A stretch of 64,000 bases of DNA from Patiria miniata. Taxonomy: Eukaryota; Echinodermata; Asteroidea; Valvatida; Asterinidae. The stretch covers positions 12,993,016 to 13,057,015 of the forward strand of contig NW_024037051.1 of the NCBI RefSeq assembly GCF_015706575.1, given 5' to 3'. Positions 48,087 to 58,225 of this stretch are shown piece by piece. Made by a program: the position numbers and the translations under genes. The notes under the pieces were generated by a model, which had not been told where the DNA came from, searched no databases, and was given only the letters and a program-made list of their open reading frames with translations. Each line of letters starts with the position of its first letter. Position 1 is the first letter of the stretch.

Positions 48087-49323
48087 GCGATTCTCTGGCT
48101 CTAGCCCCCTGCGAAACCGTCGGAGGGGGGTTCCTAGTACTAGCTACGCCAGCAGTTTTGTGCTGCGCAGAAGTCATCCCTGAAGAGGGCTGCCGTTTCG
48201 GCTCGAAAAAACCTACACGGCAAGTTAGCGCTCCATGGCCAAAACGGTTACAACTTGTGCACTTATGAGCGAATTTACAATTCGCCCAATGGCAACCCTT
48301 CGCCTGGTTAAAGGCGAAGCAGAAACCACCGCCTTTGGATGTACGATGCGCAAAAGTGGCACCAGAACTAGGTGGTGCAGATGGAGTGGAATTGGCGAGT
48401 ACGGCAGCGGCTGCTACCGTAACCCACAACTCCATGTCAATGGCTCCCCAGGAACGGCTCGGATTAGCTTCTTGTCGCAGACGAAACTGCTCGTCATACG
48501 CGCGCCATCCTAAGCCGCTAAATTGGGAGGCAGCCATCCTCACCGTCTCCGCGTACTTGAGCAATTCGCCTACCCGGAGAGGGTGGCGCACCGCAAAAAT
48601 GGCCGTAAAGGTGTGAAAGGCAGTGAGCCATTTGTCAATGGTATCGAGTTTCCTTTTAGGAGACTCGGGCTTGCAAACAATAGCCCCATTTTCAAGCGCT
48701 AACTTTAAGGTTTTATCACTTGGTTGCACCAGAGAAGTCGCGGCCGGATCATGAAAAAGTAAGGAAAGATCTATGTACTTCCCACTCCAAATTTTCTCCT
48801 TAACCCCAATGGGTACTTGAAACCCTAACGGAGCCTCGCCCTGGCCTGAAAAGACCGGGTCGGGCCTATACAAATTCTGCTCAAGTGCTGGCATGGCTGG
48901 GGCCGGTACAGGCCGAAAATCGCCAAGCTGGGAGACGGAACTGTCAACCCGTGCAAAATTACTAGAACTATTAATATTACCACTACTATCTAGTGAGCCA
49001 ATCGTGGCTGGCTCGCAAAAAGAAGCGTGATTAATGTTCATTGCAGGCAAAGATGACACGCCAGACTCACCCCGCCTTGCTTGTTGGCTCTCAGATCCAC
49101 TCGGTCCTGGTGCAGGTTCGATCGGCAGCTCCGGTTGTCCTAACGCCGGGTGCTGACTTCTGACCACCGGCGTCGGCACATCGTCAATCCGAACACGACG
49201 TGCCCTCACCCCAGACTGCGTGGCCCGTGTACGGGGTCTCCCGCGCTGCCTCCTGCCAATGCCGGCATCCATCCTGTTCGCAGCTGGAGTTGCTGGAGTT
49301 GATGACCGGGTGGATTTAGGCAT
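48049..49323 (-). CDS. Gag-like nucleic-acid-binding protein of element E4
   Basis: 424 codons from an ATG 327 bases inside the element's A1 end. The N-terminal third is basic and then Ser/Pro-rich (about residues 1-160). A conserved-looking globular part follows (about 165-310, beginning KEKIWSGKYIDLSLLF). Near the C-terminus are two zinc-binding motifs: C-x8-C-x4-C-x3-H (335-353) and a canonical knuckle C-x2-C-x4-H-x4-C (355-368). This is expected of a protein that packages the element RNA. It is the first ORF of the element, and its 3' end overlaps the RT frame by 38 bases. No stop or frameshift interrupts it. Confidence 0.8.
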   Translation of the reverse strand: MPKSTRSSTPATPAANRMDAGIGRRQRGRPRTRATQSGVRARRVRIDDVPTPVVRSQHPALGQPELPIEPAPGPSGSESQQARRGESGVSSLPAMNINHASFCEPATIGSLDSSGNINSSSNFARVDSSVSQLGDFRPVPAPAMPALEQNLYRPDPVFSGQGEAPLGFQVPIGVKEKIWSGKYIDLSLLFHDPAATSLVQPSDKTLKLALENGAIVCKPESPKRKLDTIDKWLTAFHTFTAIFAVRHPLRVGELLKYAETVRMAASQFSGLGWRAYDEQFRLRQEANPSRSWGAIDMELWVTVAAAAVLANSTPSAPPSSGATFAHRTSKGGGFCFAFNQAKGCHWANCKFAHKCTSCNRFGHGALTCRVGFFEPKRQPSSGMTSAQHKTAGVASTRNPPPTVSQGARARESRAGDNFRSSNPN

Positions 49324-49650
49324 TCTTGGAAGTTACTCAATGAGATCCAACGTCAACCAGACAACGAAACTACTTTAAGAAATTCGAAGACAACTTCGGA
49401 TAAATTTCGAAGTATAACTTGAAGCTGAACAGGAGAATAGCGATAACGATGTTTCCACATTCAGTTACTGCAACGAAGTGGTCTTCTCCACGTGACAACA
49501 GCCCACACCTTGCCTCTGTCTAACCACGTTGCTGCTGGGCTAGCCAATCCGCTCATTAATGCATTATTCATGATCTCCAATAAATCATTAAACATAAAAA
49601 CCATTCGAGCTGCGTGTAAGATATTTTATCGTTCAGTCGATAAAATTGAT

Positions 49651-50607
49651 TTTTAGCAAAATTGGGAAAAATCAGATTTGTGTGAAAAATCAAACATTGT
49701 AAGGGGTGAACCTTGCATATATTAGCAAATTAGGGCAAAATCAGATGTTTCTGGAAAATTGCAGATTGAAAGGGGTTAACCTTGCATTTTAGCAAAATTG
49801 GGCAAAATCAGATGTTTTTGGAAAATTTCAGATGTAAGGAATTATCCTTGCTTTTTTAGTGAAATTTGGCAAAGTTAGATGTTGATGAGAAATTTCAAAT
49901 TGTAAAGGGTTAAGATTGCATTTTTTTTTAGCAAAATAGGGCAAAATCAGATGTTTATGGAAAATTTCAAATTGTAAAGGGTTAACCTTGCATTTTAGCA
50001 AAATTGGGCAAAATCAGAAGTTTCTGGAAAGGGGTTAGGCCTAACCTTGCTTTTTTAGTGATGTTTGGAAAATAAGATGTGAATGAAAAATGTCAGATTG
50101 TAAGGGGTTCACCTTGCATTTTTAGGAAAATTGGGAAAAATCAGATTTGTATGAAAAATCAAAAATTGTAAGAGGTTAACCTTTGCCCAATTAGGGCAAA
50201 ATCAGATGTTTCAGGAAAATTGCAGATTGAAAGGGGTAAACCTGGCATTTTTAGCAAAACTGGGTAATTTCAGATTTTTATGAAAAATCTCAAATTGTAA
50301 GGGGTGAACCTTGCATTTTTAGCAAAATTGGGCAAAATCAGATGTTTCTGAAAAATTTCAGATGTAAGGGGTTAACCTTGCTATTTTAGTAAAATTGGGC
50401 AAATTTTAATGTGCATGAAAAATTTCAAATTGTTAGGGGTTAACCTTGCATTTTTTAGCAAAATACGGCAAAACCAGGTGTGCATGAAAAATTTAAGATT
50501 GTAAAGTGTTCACTTTGCATTTTTAGCAAAATTGGGATAAATCAGATTGATATGAAAAATCAAAACATTGTAAGGGGTTAACCTTTGCCAAATTAGGGCA
50601 AAATCAG
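49651..50607 (+). repeat. 70-bp satellite array 6 (+)
   Basis: This is the continuation of array 5 after E4, about 13 plus-oriented monomers. At about 50607 the orientation flips abruptly (gggcaaaatcag then caattttccag), with no spacer. Confidence 0.9.
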
Positions 50608-51121
50608 CAATTTTCCAGAATCATCTGATTGTGTCCTATTTTGCTTTTAAAAATGCAAGGTTAACCGTCAAAACATTCTACAAGGTTAACCCCTTACAAT
50701 TTGAATTTTTTTCATGAACATCTAATTTTTCCCAATCTTATTCAAAAAGCAAAGTTAACCCCTTACAATCTGCAATTTTCCAGAAACATTGGATTTTTTT
50801 CCCATTTTCGCTTTAAAACAATTGCGAGGTTAACCCCTTTCAATTTGAAATTTTTCGTAACATCTAACTTTGCAAAATTTCACTAAAAAAGCAAGGTTAA
50901 TCCCTTACATCTGATTTTGCCCAATTTTGCCCAAAATATGCAATGTTCGCCCCTTACAATTTGAAATGTTTCATAAACATCTTATCCCATACAATCTGCA
51001 ATTTTCTAGAAACATCTGATTTTTCCCGATTTTGCTAAACAAATGCAAGGTTGGATTTTTTTCCCATTTTCGCTTTAAAACAATTGCGAGGTTAACCCCT
51101 TATAATTTGAAATTTTTCATA
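50608..51121 (-). repeat. 70-bp satellite array 7 (-)
   Basis: Minus-oriented monomers follow directly after the flip. A short block is repeated within it (tcccattttcgctttaaaacaattgcgagg at about 50800 and 51063). It is interrupted by E2 and continues at 58226. Confidence 0.9.
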
Positions 51122-54100
51122 ACACGGCTTGCGCTCTCATCGAGCGCAGGCCCCTTTGTGAAAGGTCACACCGCGGTCACACATTGAGTGTCGAGATGGG
51201 CGAAGTAACTTGAGTGCGCGCTGGGAGTCAGCTAGTGGATGTCTGGTCTGCATCGGTTGTCAGGCGGTCATGAGGAGTTCATTGCTCAAGTTGCCAGAGC
51301 GCGCGCAATGCCAGAGCACTGGCACAAAGACCGCTCAGTTTCGGTTTGGTTTTCGCTTGATACAGTCAATGATTGTCGGGGCTCTCGTTCACGCTATGTG
51401 TTTCAGGATTTTAGTGTTCAGAAAATCGACTTATTTAATTGCTACTCTTTAACTGTAATCGGAATGACAACAGCAATAACATGGAACGAGAATTTGCCCG
51501 ACTTGAGGTAGTTCGATAAAAACGCAGATCGCCCCGTTTAATCGCTTAGGCGACCGCCCAACTGGGAGGTGGTGGAGTCCCAGACGTATCGAAACGTTTT
51601 GGCCGAGGCGACGATTCCGAAAGCTTGACATGATGATGATCCGGTCTGGAACGATATTGCGTAGGGGCTAGACGAGCGAGCATGGGCTAGCAACGCCGAC
51701 AGAGAGTTGTTGGCCGGACGGACCGGCCAAACTCCGGAGTGGGTCAAGGTACTTGACTCGGACATCACGACATCGAGTTGCCTTTAGCATTGCAGTGTGC
51801 TTTCCCCTCCCCGGCCGAGCACGGGAACCCGAGACAAACGGGTTGCTCACCGTTCCACCGGAATCGGGCGTGACCGGACCACGGCGTTACTTTGACAACA
51901 GGCGGCGGGCCACATGTCCTGAAGTCCGTGGAGTGTCTTCCCATGCATACCGGGTGAGCAGATTCCTTTACCACTGTGTAATACCTGAAGCTCAGATAAC
52001 AATGGGTGTTGGGCCGAGTTGACTGGGCATGTTCGTGAGTTTCCGAGTGTCCTAGAATTAGCGCACACTCCAATTAATAAGCAACAGGTTCAGTCCTACC
52101 CTCCTTTTATTGGAGCTAGGGAGCGTTTTGCATGCAGCTTTGCTTAGTACTTGCTGGTTCCCCCGTTAGTGTCTTGTCGAAATTCCAGGCAGAATCAAGG
52201 ATTGCAAATCTTACCACAATCAGAATAACGTAGAGCAGACGTTAAGATGAAGGGGATTGTGGGGATTTTATTAGGCCATGTGAGCGCTCGTAATCGTAAG
52301 TTGTAAGTGTAGGCATGGAGGAAGGAATCCTTCCTCCATGGTGTAGGGCAGACAAACTACGGGTAATCCCTATAGAGAAAGGCGTAGGTTTCAACACAAC
52401 TTGAATGCTGCATACCAATGTATGAGACATACATGACATAACGTCACCAAAAGTTACACTTTATCAACGACGATGAGAAGTGAAAAATTGTAGAGCATGG
52501 CAAGTTTGCGAATGAGAGGGAGTTAGTTGGACACAACTAAATGCCAGGTTCCATAACATTAACACTTTACTAAGATAGTACCTAAGCAAAAACTGCCAGC
52601 AACAAATTGGATTTGGTTGTCGGATAGTTGCGGCAGGCGGGCTTGGGTGTTGTAGCTTGGGGCTGCAAGCCACAGAGAGCAACCGTTTCTCACTAGGTAC
52701 CATTGAGCAAACGGTTGGGAGCATAGTCTGATAGGGATGTATGCAGAAATAAAACGCGTAAATAGCACAATGTCTGCCCATTGATGCCGCCTCAACACCA
52801 TCAACATGGTTTTGTCAGGGAAAGCAGGACATTATGTGTGTGGGGAGAGAGCTCAAGAGGGGCACATTTAAAAAGAAATAAATTAATTAATTAGTAAAGA
52901 ATGGAAAAGAAAAAATGTCCCCGACAGGGATGCCGAAAGCTTTCGCGTGCAGTTCTTTGAGGACTGCTTCAAAAGGTAGCAGAAGAATTATTTGATATAA
53001 CTATTGTTGCCATTTTTATTGCTCCCATAAGGCCATGGTGCCAATGGCGTAGGCTATAGGGAGGCGGGAGGGGCGCCACCAAACACGAATACGTGTCACT
53101 TTGCCCAGTTCCTGGCTAGTAGTTTCAGATGGAAACAGGCACGCGGGAGCCCCCGGCCCCTTCCCTTTGGTGGGTGCCTCCACGGTCGCGGAAGATTAAC
53201 TACATAAGTACATAAATAGATAAATAAATAAATGAATCAATACACAGGCCCTACATAGTACGAGCAAGTGTCATTAGCGTGTGCACATTTTGGCGCCACT
53301 CACGTGTCAGTCAAGGTGCTGCCTAAGCAAATTAATGGAACAGAGTATTAAAGTAGGGCACTGCAACCGGCCATATTGTGGGTCATAGTCAACGATGGGT
53401 TATTAAGTGTTAATCTGTGACAAGATGTGAATTGCCGTAATGGTTACTAGGTCCCTCACAAAAGCTCTGTTTTTGATCCACATACAGGGTGCACCCCGAG
53501 GATATGGCAAGCGCCTGGCAGCCTCATCCCGATGAGTTAAGGTCGGCGGGGGCGGCCACAGGATCGGTGACCTGGGAACCACTAGTGCAGTCTGCAGATT
53601 CCTTGCTTTGGAAGGAGTGGTGGGCGTGTCACCAGCACTTTACACAGAACTTGCAGACCAGGCTGTGGGGAGTCGAGGCAAAGCGTTGCCGTCAGATTGT
53701 CGGACATATTTTGTGCGGACAGTATTGTGTCGTTGCCCAATCGCCACATACACGGTGGTTTTCGAATGTCGCGGGCGATTGACGGACAGCCCCTGCCAAA
53801 AAGCCCCGGGGCTTAACCGGACATGTCTACGGAGGAGTCGGACATTTTTCATCCCGGTTTGATTGGTTGCACGCCGCGCAACAAACCCTCCTCAAGTCGA
53901 ACTCTTAAAGGGGCTTACGGACTTGTGCAGCCCATGCGACAGACTATTACATAAACTGTTTTAGCCCAAACACGTCCGGTACCCTTCAGCACCGGCAAAT
54001 TTGGGGCACAGTGAAGGGGACATTGAACAAACCAAAACAGGCAATTGTTATTCCGTAATTCAGCGGTTTGTAACACTCTATACGGAGTATCGAATGGTTG

Positions 54101-54389
54101 TTGAATGTAGATATGGAACTAAATACTTAAGACTATTACCGCACACGTTCATTAAGGGCATACAGTCACAGATATTCACCAGATTGTCAATGCATATAGT
54201 AGCGGCATAATACGAGTATATGCCACATGTTATTAACAGCATTGTGGGTTGCTCCCGAAACACGTAACCGATCATGACTTAGGGGTTAGGGGTTGTCCCC
54301 AGTTGAAGTAAAATTGCCGTTAACGTCAACGCATGAGTTATCAGATGAACCATACTTGTGGATGGGTGCCTGCAGTACACTTAACTTAA

Positions 54390-54910
54390 AGGGATGTACA
54401 TCATTGGCTTTCGCTGTAATTTTCAGAAATGAACTATTTGAGGGGTTAGTATAATAGATCAAATATTGTTACACTGATATGTTTGAAATTTTGTGTTCGA
54501 AAATGCTGGAAAAACCAAGACAAACAAAAATGTTCAAGTAGTCTGGTTCCCTGACTCCACTAAAGATAAAATGGATCAATTTATAGATGCCAGAAAACTG
54601 TAAGGTAAGGGAACCAGTCTAGCTGCTCTGCACCCGTTAATTAACATGTAACAAATAGCAAACACAATTTAGACTGAAAAAAAGGTAAATTTGGAGCAGT
54701 AGTTGAACTTTAAGTTTTTTTTTTCAACGGTGGTCGGCCGACCACCGTTGGAAATGTATACAAAAATACAATTTTCTTGAAAATGATTTCACACCTGGTG
54801 CCATAATTTAACAGGATGCTTTAGACTGTCATTTACCAACATCCTAGTAAGGTATTTTGTAAAAACTTGGTAGTTTTATTTTCGATGTTTGCAAATGTTG
54901 TATATTCCCT
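54390..54910. mobile_element. TTAA-flanked MITE (521 bp) inside E2, with a 26-bp palindrome
   Basis: It is absent from the E2 copy at 8.7-14.6 kb. The ends are AGGGA and TCCCT, with TTAA on both sides (54386-54389 and 54911-54914), which fits a piggyBac-type non-autonomous element. At 54725-54750 it has a perfect 26-base palindrome (half: CAACGGTGGTCGG). No ORF is seen. Confidence 0.65.
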
Positions 54911-56264
54911 TTAAGGGGAGTACAAGTCTTATGTGCGGGTTACAAACACGGTCGTTTATGGTTTAATTAAGTGTTGTCTTCAATGGAGTCACATACTCAC
55001 GTTGTAAACGCACACCAGGTTGATTGCATTACTGCTTGTAGTCGATCATTTATGGATACCAGGTTGGTTAGAGACAATTCGTAGTGTAGTAGGGCATATG
55101 ACTATTGAAGGGATTATACTTATTTTGCTACTGAATTGTGATTAATTGGCAAACCAGCCGATTGGCGACAAAACATGGTAGTTGATCATGTAAGTGGTAT
55201 TACTAACAAGAGGTGTAACACATAATTGCATTTGCAGTCGATCGTGACTTAATGGTAAACCAGGTTCAAGTTGTAGTCAATCCCGACTTGGGTAAACCCA
55301 GGCTTGTTACGCCATCAATCGAGCAGGTATTACGGTTACACTTGCTGTCGATCATTTGACTGATTAATGAATTATTCGGAACAGTCGTTCAGGATTTGAT
55401 GGCAAACCAAATTATAACAAAATTGTATTCGAAGTCAATCAGGAAGCATTGCTGAACCAGGTTGGTTAAAAACAAGTGGTACGTGGCCGTTCAGGCCTTA
55501 GGGGTATTGGTTGTTATACAATATTCGGTATCCGCTCATGTCGTAATTGTGAAGTGGACAAGGAATTTCATAAAACACAACCCGATCAACTCCTGGCTAT
55601 AATTACATATCATGCGGTTGAGCGCCTTCGATGACTTATCAGTATAGTTGTTTTTTTCCCGGATTTACGATTGTATAGGCGTTCTGGTTCTGACGTGAAC
55701 TGCACTTCACGTTGGCTTGCGCCACTGAGTGGACACCCATTTAAATTAGACATAAAAAGGGTCATAGGAAAAGTAACCTCGTAATGCAGTCGGTAAATGG
55801 GAATCCAATCTTCAGGTTGGCATGAGATAGCAAGCTTGGTGCCAAAAAAGGTTCTCATTTTTCTCAACGAGTTTTGAGTTCTCGTAGCCGGCGACTATAT
55901 CTCGATTGGCTACCCGAGAGTTACGTGAGCGGGAAGAAAAAGGCTGGAAAACTGATGTGGATATTCAATGATGCGAAGGTTTAATTAATCCCAGACACGT
56001 GACATTGTCAAGTTGGCAAATTAGATAAAGCAAAGTTTGTGTTAATAAGTATCCACAGTAGGCTGTAACATATAAGGACCCGTGGTGCGAAATCAGACAC
56101 CAGCACGATCCAAATTATTGGGTAATGTGTATATTATTAATTTACTAGATTTTGGGTTTATCCAAGGATTTAGTGGAGAACAGTATTTAGTTGATCACAT
56201 GTCTTAAGGTTTTCGTATAGCCTCCAGTAAATTACCAGTCAGCCACAACTGGTTCACCAGGCCA

Positions 56265-56265
<1 letters not shown>

Positions 56266-56298
<33 letters not shown>
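56266..56298 (+). repeat. Poly-A run in E2
   Basis: About 33 A residues. In the solo copy the same site is an A-rich stretch broken by T (13860-13889), so this is a length-variable homopolymer within the element and not a retrotransposon tail. Confidence 0.8.
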
Positions 56299-56301
<3 letters not shown>

Positions 56302-56484
56302 AGGTATGGGTGTTTGGATGGTTTGAGCCCAGGGAGAGAGAGGTGAGATGGTCCATTTGTCAAATTTTGAGTGGTAGGCCAAGGGTCAGCACAAACGGAC
56401 GAGCCACTATCGCCGGGGGTGCTGGCTCACGTCCATTATCCTTGGAATGATGGATCTCAGCCAATCTCCCTCCATGGGCTCTTG

Positions 56485-58005
56485 TGCTGCGGATAAGTGA
56501 TTTATCCGCAGCGTTTATCAGCTTGCGAAAAGCGATGGCGCTTTTAAGTGTGAGAAGCGATTGCGCTTATTTTTGCGACAAGCGACTGCGCTTCTAAATG
56601 TAGGGACATCTATAGTCCCCTGGGACTTGCGAGAAGCGATTGCGTTTCTAACTGCATGTACGGATATCCGTAGTCCATTGGGACTTTTGGAGAAGCGATT
56701 GCGCTTCTAACTGGACGGATATCCGTAGTCCATTGGGACTTGTGAGAAGTGATTGCGCTTCTAAATTAGTGTAGGGATAGCCGTATAGTCCCTTGGGACT
56801 TGGGTGAAGCAATTGCGCTTCTAGGTGTAGGGATAGCCGTAGTATTGGAATGTTATAACCGTTAGCATGTAAGTGGTAACTATGGGAATTTATTTAGCCA
56901 TGCTGGTAGTTACATGGACCTGTCATTTATTAGAACTGGTAGCAGGTAAATTGTACATGTGATTGTTAAACCATGCTTGTTGGACTGTTTCAAGCGAATA
57001 AATGGTTGCCGAGTGACCACAGTGCTTTTCTCCGGTGTGATTCTCTTCACAACACGGCTTGCGCTCTCATCGAGCGCAGGCCCCTTTGTGAAAGGTCACA
57101 CCGCGGTCACACATTGAGTGTCGAGATGGGCGAAGTAACTTGAGTGCGCGCTGGGAGTCAGCTAGTGGATGTCTGGTCTGCATCGGTTGTCAGGCGGTCA
57201 TGAGGAGTTCATTGCTCAAGTTGCCAGAGCGCGCGCAATGCCAGAGCACTGGCACAAAGACCGCTCAGTTTCGGTTTGGTTTTCGCTTGATACAGTCAAT
57301 GACCCTCCTCCCACCCCGATCTCCTAATGCAGGGTTGTTGCTTTGAAACAATGGACCCTCTGTAATCTCAGATAGGTATTGAACGGAATTTTTTACCGAG
57401 TTTAAATGATATTTTTGAATTCAATGGGAACGTGTACAGGATGTTTTGGATGACGGGGAAAGGGTTCGGTTCGGTATGAGTAGCGGGCCGGATGGTTTGA
57501 GCCCAGGGAGAGAGAGGTGAGATGGTCCATTTGTCAAATTTTGAGTGGTAGGCCAAGGGTCAGCACAAACGGACGAGCCACTATCGCCGGGGGTGCTGGC
57601 TCACGTCCATTATCCTTGGAATGATGGATCTCAGCCAATCTCCCTCCATGGGCTCTTGTGCTGCGGATAAGTGATTTATCCGCAGCGTTTATCAGCTTGC
57701 GAAAAGCGATGGCGCTTCTAAGTGTGAGAAGCGATTGCGCTTATTTTTGCGACAAGCGACTGCGCTTCTAAATGTAGGGACATCTATAGTCCCCTGGGAC
57801 TTGTGAGAAGCGATTGCGTTTCTAACTGCATGTACGGATATCCGTAGTCCATTGGGACTTTTGGAGAAGCGATTGCGCTTCTAACTAGACGGATATCCGT
57901 AGTCCATTGGGACTTGTGAGAAGTGATTGCGCTTCTAAATTAGTGTAGGGATAGCCGTATAGTCCCTTGGGACTTGGGTGAAGCAATTGCGCTTCTAGGT
58001 GTAGG
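56485..58005. repeat. Hairpin arrays in E2 B1 and B2
   Basis: The hairpin array described at 14077-14420 occurs here twice, at about 56485-56830 (B1) and 57660-58005 (B2), with very few differences. The agaagcgattgcgcttct hairpins and the longer gctgcggataa stem are all kept. Confidence 0.7.
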
Positions 58006-58225
58006 GATAGCCGTAGTATTGGAATGTTATAACCGTTAGCATGTAAGTGGTAACTATGGGAATTTATTTAGCCATGCTGGTAGTTACATGGACCTGTCAT
58101 TTATTAGAACTGGTAGCAGGTAAATTGTACATGTGATTGTTAAACCATGCTTGTTGGACTGTTTCAAGCGAATAAATGGTTGCCGAGTGACCACAGTGCT
58201 TTTCTCCGGTGTGATTCTCTTCACA

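Larger units (their letters stand above)
43778..49650 (-). mobile_element. Element E4: Ngaro-like retrotransposon with split direct repeats (5.87 kb)
   Basis: On the minus strand the order is A1 (49650-49442, 209 bp), gag, RT-RNase H, SGNH hydrolase, B1 (45408-44802, 607 bp), A2 (44801-44593), a 208-bp spacer and B2 (44384-43778). B1 and B2 differ at one base that I can see (aata/agta) and A1/A2 look identical. A1 starts ATCA and then a perfect hairpin (ATTTTATCG/CGATAAAAT). No target duplication is seen. The A1-ORFs-B1-A2-B2 order, RT type and hydrolase fit the Ngaro group of tyrosine-recombinase retrotransposons. The expected recombinase ORF is absent. E4 shares terminal sequence patterns with E3. 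Confidence 0.85.
51122..58225 (+). mobile_element. Element E2, complete split-direct-repeat copy (7.10 kb)
   Basis: The order on the + strand is A1 (51122-51372, 251 bp), interior, B1 (56316-57051, 736 bp), A2 (57052-57302), a 187-bp spacer and B2 (57490-58225). The parts pair with offset 5930 and are nearly identical. A1 begins ACAC and then the hairpin GGCTTGCGCT/AGCGCAGGCC (one G-T pair). The insertion point rejoins as cata|aacatc, with no clear duplication. The interior is homologous to the solo copy at 8724-14649, and no RT, gag or recombinase is seen. Relative to that copy it carries a TTAA-flanked insertion at 54390-54910 and lacks the 12.1-kb one. Confidence 0.8.

Noticed and set aside
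36047..58225. E2, E3 and E4 as Helentron/Helitron elements (terminal hairpin, TT/AA target, tandem copies)
   Set aside because: The hairpin and insertion site would also fit Helentrons. However, the regular A1-interior-B1-A2-B2 plan in all three and the Ngaro-type RT in the matching orientation in E4 favour a tyrosine-recombinase retrotransposon. No Rep/helicase motif is present. I keep it as the main alternative.
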